Source: a virus
IMG/VR virus record: IMGVR_UViG_3300044733_000222
Span: 1-20,729 of that record
Length of the DNA: 20,729 nucleotides
Direction: 5' to 3' (one strand)
A model generated the notes under the pieces. It had not been told where the DNA came from and made no database searches. It saw only the letters and a list, made by a program, of their open reading frames with translations. A program made the position numbers and the translations under genes. Of this stretch, positions 15,702 through 20,729 are shown piece by piece (within the stretch, counting starts at the first letter, position 1; each line of letters opens with the position of its first letter).

Positions 15702-15982
15702 ACTTTCCCTGGTCTAGTTCTGAAGTGTCTGTTTTCTGGGTCGTTCATCCACGCCCTAAATTTCTTCTCGTCTGCGATAGCAAAGCCTCGCATGATCCCT
15801 TGTTTGTTTAGGTCGTCAACCACCGCAAAGGGTAGCTGCGCGTATCGAGTCCACTCACCCCAACGCTCGCGCTCATCTGTTGCGTTATAGAGTGCTTTGT
15901 TCTGCTCGACAATATCCGTGATGTCTTGAGTTCTCTCAAAGACATACTGATCGTCGGTTGCATGAAATTTAGTTTTGAGCAT
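15698..15982 (-). CDS. Conserved small phage protein downstream of the capsid gene
   Basis: This 94-residue protein has no membrane segment. The N-terminus (FHATDDQYVFERTQD) and the C-terminus (WMNDPENRHFRTRPGKV) match a small protein type I recall next to capsid genes in many podoviruses; its function is unknown to me. The start is fixed by that N-terminal pattern and by the absence of any other early Met. No Shine-Dalgarno sequence lies in the normal window, because the ATG directly follows the terminator T-run; the nearest purine-rich motif (GGGAGG) sits in the hairpin 21 bases away. It overlaps the next gene by ATGA. A head-completion or capsid-accessory role is inference from position. 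Confidence 0.85.
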   Translation of the reverse strand: MLKTKFHATDDQYVFERTQDITDIVEQNKALYNATDERERWGEWTRYAQLPFAVVDDLNKQGIMRGFAIADEKKFRAWMNDPENRHFRTRPGKV

Positions 15983-16017
15983 AAAAAAAGGGAGGTTGTT
16001 ACGCCTCCCTCTTTTTT
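15983..16017 (-). terminator. Intrinsic (rho-independent) terminator after the capsid gene
   Basis: Reading the minus strand, AGGGAGG pairs with CCTCCCT around an eight-base loop (CGTAACAA) and is followed by a run of six further T. The seven-base-pair, mostly G:C stem plus U-tract is a textbook terminator, 14 bases after the capsid stop. An A-run on the other side makes it symmetrical, so it could also act on plus-strand transcripts. The T-run ends exactly at the ATG of the next gene (15982). It probably lowers transcription of the downstream genes relative to the capsid gene. Confidence 0.85.
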
Positions 16018-16030
16018 ACCACAGTTTTTG

Positions 16031-16987
16031 TTACGCTGTCTTGAGGTCAGCCAGGATACCGTGGGCAGCCTCGTTACGCATCTCCATCGTGAACTCAGCA
16101 AGGATCTGAGTTTTCTCCGAGTCACCAGTCTTGGCAAGCTCGTTGGTCTGGAAGGGACGCAGATAACCAATCGCTGCATACTCAGGATCGAGGATGAACG
16201 CATCACGGCTACGAACGAAACGATCTGGGACTACAGAGATCGAACCGAAGTCGCTCAGGTACACATCTGCTGCGCCGATGATGGTCGTCGGTGCGTCAGA
16301 AGGTGCCATGTAACGCTGTGCTGCGATACCTGCAAAGGCCGAAACGGTCTGCTTGAGTGCAGGGCCAACCACGAGGATCTTGGGGCTGCCGCCAGAGGTG
16401 TAAACCTGCTGAACACCATCCTTAAGGATTGCCTCGGTAAAGGTACGGGTTGTACCGTCCGAGCGTGTGCTCACGCCGATTGTGGTTGGGTTAGCACCGT
16501 CAGTCGTGTTGTAGTTCGAGTTGGTCTTGAGCCAAGACAAAAGCGAACCCATCTTGCGAGCAGTGGACGAGTTACCAGCACTACGACCTTGGTTAGCAGA
16601 GATGATCGTTTCCTGATCTCGCTTGAGCTCTTGCGAAGCCTTACTGAGTTGATAAGCCTTCTCAGCGCGACGACCTGCAAGATCAACGGCCATCATCGTG
16701 CCTGACACTTGGATCGTCTTGGAAACGATCTGTGTGTAGTTACCGAGACGGGTTGTCGGGCTAATGGTTGCTGCCGTTGCGTCGTCACCTTCAACTTGTG
16801 CGTTGTTGGTCGTTGCTGCGGCAAGGGTATCCGTCTGCCACTCGTGGTACACAGCAGTTGCTTTGGTACGAGCAAGCGAAGAAAGGATGGGCGTTTCGGT
16901 CGGGCTGATGTTGTAAATAACATCGGTTAGATCTTCACGCTGACCGATAGCCGTGAAGGTCTGGAATGTACCTGAAGGAACAGACAT
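16031..16987 (-). CDS. Major capsid protein, HK97 fold, DUF5309/SU10-type
   Basis: The protein has 318 residues and should be the main shell subunit of the icosahedral head. N-terminal phrases YNISPTETPILSSL and HEWQTD, then NNAQVEGDDA, are hallmarks I associate with the DUF5309/SU10 major capsid family. A helix at about 103-135 (AGRRAEKAYQLSKASQELKR) fits the HK97 spine helix. The C-terminal part has VYLSDFG and a DRFVRSRDAFILDPEYAAIGYLRPF strand-rich stretch, also typical. The start has GGAG and the 12-base context GGAGTAATCATG, twelve bases after the scaffold stop. The gene is followed by a strong terminator, as expected for the most expressed virion gene. This is the most secure identification in the window. 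Confidence 0.93.
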   Translation of the reverse strand: MSVPSGTFQTFTAIGQREDLTDVIYNISPTETPILSSLARTKATAVYHEWQTDTLAAATTNNAQVEGDDATAATISPTTRLGNYTQIVSKTIQVSGTMMAVDLAGRRAEKAYQLSKASQELKRDQETIISANQGRSAGNSSTARKMGSLLSWLKTNSNYNTTDGANPTTIGVSTRSDGTTRTFTEAILKDGVQQVYTSGGSPKILVVGPALKQTVSAFAGIAAQRYMAPSDAPTTIIGAADVYLSDFGSISVVPDRFVRSRDAFILDPEYAAIGYLRPFQTNELAKTGDSEKTQILAEFTMEMRNEAAHGILADLKTA

Positions 16988-16996
16988 GATTACTCC
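16985..16996 (-). promoter_or_regulatory. Capsid translation-initiation context GGAGTAATCATG
   Basis: The same 12 bases, GGAG plus TAATC plus ATG, start both the capsid gene here and the main fibre gene at 7398-7409. In the fibre case GGA and G come from the last codons of the upstream gene. Related TAATCATG starts are at 20281 and 237. Confidence 0.6.
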
Positions 16997-16999
16997 AAA

Positions 17000-17935
17000 T
17001 TACAAAAATCGTTCAAAAACCCTTGCTGCGTCTTGTCGAGAACCAGTCTTTTTAAGTCGCGCAAGATCCTGTTTTGCTGCCTCTGTTGCTATGGTCTTAC
17101 CCGTGGCATTACCAGCCTTTAGCATCTTGGGAGCCTCGGCAACTTTCTTGGTTACACCAGGCTTGGCCTTCTGCAATTTCTGGTACTGACTTGCCATCCA
17201 CAACGTCAACACAGCGCGAGAGTCTGTTGCATTTGATAACTCTGCATCCGAGTAACCAATACTCTTTGCAAAGCTACGAAGTTCAGAGCGAACCTTCTCA
17301 CCCTTCTCAGGATGTGCATACTCAGGGATTGCCTCGGCTACCCTTTTCGCTTCTTCGGCTAAGTGCTTCTCAAGATGCGCCTCACGCTCTGCCTGTTGCT
17401 CTCTTGCAATGCGTTGCTGTTCAGCACGAATCTGTTGAATCTGCTCTTTTTGCCTAGTCTGCTCTGCGACCTTGACCGCATACGCAATCGGGTCGGTTTC
17501 CTTCAAACTTTCAATATCCTCGCCACGCATTTGTTGGCTTAGGAACTGATCCATAGCCTGCAAACGCTGAGAATATGCGTCTCTCGCCTGCTTTGCTTGC
17601 TCTACAGCGGCCTTTTCAGCCTCTACAGCCTTACGCTGCTCGGCAAGCGCGTTAGTCTTTTTATGGTAATCCGTACCCTTTTGGTAGCCCTCGATAAGTT
17701 CTGAGAGGGTCACTTCACGCTCTTCACCCGCGGCTTTCACCGTAAAGCGTGGTTCCTCTTCCTGAACTTCCTCTGCTGCTTCCTCATATTCGGATTCACT
17801 GGCCGCAACCTCTTGTTCTTCCGATTGGTCTTGAACTTGCTCCGGAGGAGGTTCGCCACCATTCATTAGACCCAAGAAGGCATCTGCTGCCTGTCCCACT
17901 GTTAAGCTAGTCCCTTGCGGGTTGCTGCTTGCCAT
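17000..17935 (-). CDS. Capsid scaffolding protein
   Basis: The protein has 311 residues. It is expected to nucleate and shape procapsid assembly from inside the shell, then leave or be degraded. Residues 30-62 are a strongly acidic, disordered region rich in E and Q. About 85-205 is an almost uninterrupted charged helix with heptad-like Ala/Glu/Lys/Gln pattern (coiled coil). The C-terminal part (about 255-311) is basic and helical, as expected for the segment that contacts the capsid protein. A good ribosome site (AGAGG, seven bases before ATG) supports the start. It lies directly before the capsid gene, the classic scaffold position. The sequence is low in complexity, so the call rests on composition, length and order. 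A fused protease domain is not visible. Confidence 0.85.
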   Translation of the reverse strand: MASSNPQGTSLTVGQAADAFLGLMNGGEPPPEQVQDQSEEQEVAASESEYEEAAEEVQEEEPRFTVKAAGEEREVTLSELIEGYQKGTDYHKKTNALAEQRKAVEAEKAAVEQAKQARDAYSQRLQAMDQFLSQQMRGEDIESLKETDPIAYAVKVAEQTRQKEQIQQIRAEQQRIAREQQAEREAHLEKHLAEEAKRVAEAIPEYAHPEKGEKVRSELRSFAKSIGYSDAELSNATDSRAVLTLWMASQYQKLQKAKPGVTKKVAEAPKMLKAGNATGKTIATEAAKQDLARLKKTGSRQDAARVFERFL

Positions 17936-17945
17936 ACACTAACCT

Positions 17946-18182
17946 CTACTTAAAAATCTTAAATCGTCTCTTCACTATCTCGCCTTCGGCGGCAACAGAT
18001 TCAAGACGCGCCTTAACCTGACGCACTGCGCGAATTGCCACGTATGACTCTTCGCGTAAGTCAATGTCGTCAGGATTACTATTGATGATACGCTCGATGT
18101 TGTCTTTTTCCAACTCATCGAAGATTTCCGTCAGAAACTCATCACCAAGTAATGCTTTTGCTCGTTCCCATCGTTGTGTCAT
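17946..18182 (-). CDS. Small hypothetical protein between the repeat protein and the scaffold
   Basis: This 78-residue protein is predicted helical and highly charged, with no membrane segment. It starts in an ATGA overlap with the stop of the 700-residue protein, so translation is probably coupled; only a weak AGAG lies upstream. The sequence has an acidic N-terminal helix (EIFDELEKDN), a middle segment NSNPDDIDLREE and a basic end (KRRFKIFK). Small helical proteins of this size are common just before the scaffold in podoviruses. Their job is unknown to me; a head-assembly accessory role is inference from position only. It ends TAG ten bases before the scaffold ATG. Confidence 0.8.
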   Translation of the reverse strand: MTQRWERAKALLGDEFLTEIFDELEKDNIERIINSNPDDIDLREESYVAIRAVRQVKARLESVAAEGEIVKRRFKIFK

Positions 18183-20281
18183 AGCAGGCTCTTTAGTTTG
18201 TTTTTAGGCATTCTTGCTTCATTAAGTGCTTCTAAGAAGTCCTCACCGTACTTGTTTACCGCTTTCCTACGAATGACATATTCGCCGCGCTGTAGCTTGG
18301 CGTAGCCTTCGTCTGGCCCGTCTGGGTTAGGCCCAAGCAACGATCGAATCTTTCCGCCTTTCTCGTAACCAACCTCACCATCTGGCTTTTCTTCGTAGTC
18401 TGTAAAGCCTACGATCTTGCCGCCCATCGCTCCGCCTTGGGATACGTTGGCATCTTGCGCGGCTTGCTGTTGAGCTTGTTGCGCCGCCTGCTCTGCTAAC
18501 TGAGTATTGGTTTTCGCCCAATCGTAGTTTTTAAGTAAACCGGTTTGATTGAAGTAACCAGGCTGAAACTGTTGCACTTGAGATACGGCAGGTTGAACGC
18601 CAAACTCTAGCGTCATGGGGCGAAGGTTTGTGTAGCCAGCAGCGCCGGACTGAAACTGAAAGGGAACTTCTGGGGTTGGCGTTGTCTTGTAAAAGAACCC
18701 CGATGTTGGCGCAGCAAGGCTTGTTTGACCGCCACCCGTTTGAAACGGCACAAAGTTAGTCGATGGAAGGTTAAACGTCGGAGGCATGTAGCGACTAGGA
18801 TCAAACGTGCTAGGCGTTGTTGGCGTAGTTGCGGTTTGCCCCAACCCCATTTGGATAGATGACTGAACGTCTGCCTCTGGCACACCCATAGACCGCAGCA
18901 TGTCTGCTGTGATCTTGTTCTGATTGAACCAAGCGATCTTTTGTGCGCCCGTGTAAACATTCCAGTCGCTCGGAAGAGTCATACCGGCAGGCAGCTTCCA
19001 TGTCGGAGGCGCTGCCGTACCGGTTTGTCCTAGCCCGTAAGAGATAGCCTGCTGAATATCAAACTCAGGAACATTGTACTGCCTGAGCATGTCAGCAGTT
19101 ATCCCCTTGGAGTTGAACCAGTTAACTTTGTCTTGGCCTGTGTAGTATTGCCATTCAGGAGGTAGGCCTAAACCAAGCTGTCCAGCCATTAGCGTTACAG
19201 CATCCTGAGAAGGATTACGCACCTCGGCAGTAGGAGCGTCTTGCAAGCCAAGAGCCGCGAATGCTTCGTCTGTTGCGTTAGTTGGGTCTACGTTCCTGAT
19301 GTAGTTGCGTAGTTCAGCCTTAGACCTACCGGATGCAAGAAGCTGTTGGATGTAGCCTTGTTTTGTGGCTAAAGGTGCTGCGGTATTCCATTGCACTCCA
19401 AATACATCGTAAGTTGGAGGCGGCGGTGGCGTAACAGGTTGGCTAGTAGGTATGCCAAGCAAGTCATAAACAGTTTGATTTGCGTTAGCTGGATCTAACT
19501 CCGCAATCTTTGATTTGATTTGATCTGGTGTGATGCCAGCAGTTAATAGAGACTGAATGTAGCTCTGTTTAGTTGCGAGCGAGGAATTTGGATCCCATTC
19601 CAACCCAAAGACATTGTAGGTTGTAGCCATAGGTGTGCTCACATTGTTAACGGGTTCTAGCGGGAATGCTTGCGGTGGTGGAGTGACCGTAGGTGTTTCG
19701 ACAACAGGCGGCGTTACCGGAGGAGGCGTTACAACCGGCGGCGGCTCCTCGATAGGAGGAACATACGGAGGTGGGTTTGGTATGCCTAATAAATCGTAAT
19801 TGGCCTGCGTTGCACTTGCCGGATCTAGCTCGGCAATCTTTGCCTTGATCTGATCTGGCGTAATACCTGCTGTTAGCAAAGAGCTAACATAGCCTTGTTT
19901 AGTGGCTAACGACGAACCAGAGTCCCAGTTAAGACCGAATACGTTGTAAACAGGCGCAGGTGGCGGCGCAGGTGGCGGTGGAGGCACATACGGAGGAGGT
20001 TCGTAGACAGGTTCTGGTTCGTAATAAACAGGTTCGTTCTGTATAGGGGCCGGAGGTACATACACAGGCTCCGGAGGCACATAAACCGGAGGTGGGGGTA
20101 CATACGGAGGCGGCTCTGGAGGCGGAGCGTACCCGTTGTTAAGCATCCAATTGATTGAATCGGTATCAACGCCAGCATTGAGTAATTCAGTCGTTGAGAC
20201 ATTATTAGCGTTGAACCACGCAATCTTTTGCGCTGCGTCGTAGCTATCCCATCCAGCCGGTAGTTCGTCAACTAAAGCCAT
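18179..20281 (-). CDS. Large modular virion-module protein with two interleaved repeat families and Pro/Tyr-rich linkers, function unknown
   Basis: The protein has 700 residues. Repeat type A (about 45 residues; W-x-x-Y, K-I/V-x-WFN, then an I-T-x-x-x-L helix) occurs at 7-50, 373-418 and 436-482. Repeat type B (about 58 residues; VFGxxW, LATKQ, then LDP and LLGIP) occurs at 112-170, 222-280 and 291-347. Residues 52-111 and 170-210 are proline-rich linkers built of PPPYVPP and PVYVPP phrases. Residues 593-611 are Gln/Ala-rich. Residues 618-700 carry GGK phrases and a GEYVIRRKAVNKYG segment that I have seen near the C-termini of other phage structural and tape-measure-like proteins. The start has AGGG five bases upstream of ATG. 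The gene lies between portal and scaffold, so a virion role is likely. A DNA-packaged, ejected or head-surface protein would all fit. I do not recognise a named family. Confidence 0.85.
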   Translation of the reverse strand: MALVDELPAGWDSYDAAQKIAWFNANNVSTTELLNAGVDTDSINWMLNNGYAPPPEPPPYVPPPPVYVPPEPVYVPPAPIQNEPVYYEPEPVYEPPPYVPPPPPAPPPAPVYNVFGLNWDSGSSLATKQGYVSSLLTAGITPDQIKAKIAELDPASATQANYDLLGIPNPPPYVPPIEEPPPVVTPPPVTPPVVETPTVTPPPQAFPLEPVNNVSTPMATTYNVFGLEWDPNSSLATKQSYIQSLLTAGITPDQIKSKIAELDPANANQTVYDLLGIPTSQPVTPPPPPTYDVFGVQWNTAAPLATKQGYIQQLLASGRSKAELRNYIRNVDPTNATDEAFAALGLQDAPTAEVRNPSQDAVTLMAGQLGLGLPPEWQYYTGQDKVNWFNSKGITADMLRQYNVPEFDIQQAISYGLGQTGTAAPPTWKLPAGMTLPSDWNVYTGAQKIAWFNQNKITADMLRSMGVPEADVQSSIQMGLGQTATTPTTPSTFDPSRYMPPTFNLPSTNFVPFQTGGGQTSLAAPTSGFFYKTTPTPEVPFQFQSGAAGYTNLRPMTLEFGVQPAVSQVQQFQPGYFNQTGLLKNYDWAKTNTQLAEQAAQQAQQQAAQDANVSQGGAMGGKIVGFTDYEEKPDGEVGYEKGGKIRSLLGPNPDGPDEGYAKLQRGEYVIRRKAVNKYGEDFLEALNEARMPKNKLKSLL
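18836..19165 (-). repeat. Type A repeats, copies 2 and 3
   Basis: Two units sit side by side (19028-19165 and 18836-18976), separated by a short linker. Both carry W-x-x-YTG, K-x-x-WFN, ITADMLR, a V-P-E turn and an ending GLGQT. They are closer to each other than to copy 1 at the N-terminus. Confidence 0.8.
19241..19948 (-). repeat. Type B repeats, three copies, with Pro-rich spacers
   Basis: The copies are at 19772-19948, 19442-19618 and 19241-19411. Each encodes VFGxxW, LATKQxY, a Leu-rich helix, an I/L-R/A-x-x-D-P segment and a closing L-G-I/L. Copies 1 and 2 are nearly the same protein (both hold LTAGITPDQIK and KIAELDPA), but their DNA differs at many third positions, which points to an old duplication kept by selection. 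Copy 3 is more diverged (LASGRSKAELRNYIR). Confidence 0.8.
20132..20263 (-). repeat. Type A repeat, copy 1 (residues 7-50 of the 700-residue protein)
   Basis: This is the first of three copies of a WFN-containing unit; the others are at 19028-19165 and 18836-18976. Shared features are L-P-x-x-W, a Y four residues later, K-I-x-WFN, then a short helix ending in a G-V/P-x-x-x-I/V segment. This copy ends WMLNNG, while the other two end GLGQ, so copies 2 and 3 are the closer pair. Confidence 0.8.
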
Positions 20282-20283
20282 GA

Positions 20284-20729
20284 TTACCCTGGTATCTCGA
20301 TGTTAGACGTAATGCCTGCGCCGACTTTCATAGCCTTCATCTGCGCTTCTGCCTCGAACTCCATGCGCTTGAGTTCTAACTCGGCTAGAGCCTTCTCTCT
20401 TGCAAGCTGAATGTCTGCCATAGCCTTTTGACGCTTGATCTCAATATCCGCTTGAGCCTGAGCCATCATCATTTGTACGGCAGGGTCTGGGCCTTGTTGC
20501 TGAGGTTGTGCAAGTGCAGCATCAACCTCCGGTGTCACTTGCTTGAAGAACTCAGCCGAGTCTGCAAAGCCTGCTGCCTCAATCAACTTTCCGAGCGTCC
20601 CTCGATATTGCGAGACAGACACTAAAGGATTGTTCGGGCCGTACGCTTGAATGATCTGCTCTTGTTTTGCAAGAACCATTGAGAGCATCGCCATCTTTTG
20701 CTCGATGTTCCCCGTACCAAGTCCGACAT
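20284..20729 (-). CDS. Portal protein, C-terminal part (gene runs off the window)
   Basis: This is the last 147 residues of a portal protein, whose dodecamer forms the DNA entry and exit ring at one head vertex. The frame is open to the window edge, so the gene begins outside. What is visible begins V-G-L-G-T-G-N, followed by a helix rich in K, Q and L and the phrase GPNNPLVSVSQYR, both typical of the end of P22/SU10-type podovirus portals. The tail is a long charged helix (AQADIEIKRQKAMADIQLA and onward), matching the C-terminal coiled or barrel region of such portals. It ends TAA two bases before the next ATG. Its place upstream of scaffold and capsid genes fits. Assignment is from remembered family features and gene order, not a search. 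Confidence 0.82.
   Translation of the reverse strand, partial: VGLGTGNIEQKMAMLSMVLAKQEQIIQAYGPNNPLVSVSQYRGTLGKLIEAAGFADSAEFFKQVTPEVDAALAQPQQQGPDPAVQMMMAQAQADIEIKRQKAMADIQLAREKALAELELKRMEFEAEAQMKAMKVGAGITSNIEIPG

Noticed and set aside
15926-16705. Long plus-strand open frame (259 codons) antisense to the capsid gene and across the terminator
   Set aside because: It is Cys/Arg-rich with no recognisable pattern, has no plausible ribosome site and lies wholly opposite well-supported genes; it is a codon-bias shadow.

Overview
The window is the virion-structure half of a tailed-phage genome. It most resembles short-tailed podoviruses with a P22/SU10-like head and tail-hub plan, of the kind common in aquatic bacteria. 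The evidence is the gene order: the end of a portal protein, a scaffold, a DUF5309/SU10-type major capsid protein, an adaptor, a nozzle-like protein, a run of Ala/Gln-rich ejection-type proteins, fibres and adhesins, then a holin. The host cannot be named. Base composition is about half G+C, and the small tail genes are of types I know from cyanophages and other aquatic phages. No terminase, replication, integrase or tRNA gene is visible; these presumably lie outside the window.

Every supported gene is on the minus strand, so the operon reads from position 20729 down to 1. Head module: portal C-terminus (20284-20729), a 700-residue repeat and proline-rich protein (18179-20281), a 78-residue protein, scaffold (17000-17935) and major capsid protein (16031-16987). 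A strong intrinsic terminator follows the capsid gene (about 15983-16017), and the next start codon directly abuts its U-tract. Connector module: a 94-residue capsid-linked protein, a GT-A type glycosyltransferase, adaptor, nozzle-like protein, a C1q-like domain protein and a GNAT-like protein. Ejection module: four proteins between 7403 and 11853. Adhesion module: a 47-residue-repeat fibre, a second fibre sharing its modules, a tandemly duplicated poly-glycine adhesin, an 84-residue protein, a 2OG-Fe(II) oxygenase, a 119-residue protein, a fibre-like protein and a LamG-like protein. Last comes a T7-type holin at 19-237.

Packing is extremely tight. Many junctions are ATGA or TAATG stop-start overlaps, which implies translational coupling. 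The only spacer above 40 bases is the 48-base capsid/terminator gap, and no gene-free stretch reaches 300 bases.

The parts most worth a second look are: (i) the 700-residue virion-module protein with two interleaved repeat families and extensin-like Pro/Tyr linkers; (ii) a C1q-like jelly roll apparently inserted inside a small phage domain; (iii) the co-occurrence of a 2OG-Fe(II) oxygenase and a glycosyltransferase with that Pro/Tyr-rich protein, which suggests but does not show virion-protein modification; (iv) a terminator fused to a start codon; and (v) a set of adhesin types (poly-Gly, LamG, 47-residue repeats) encoded side by side.
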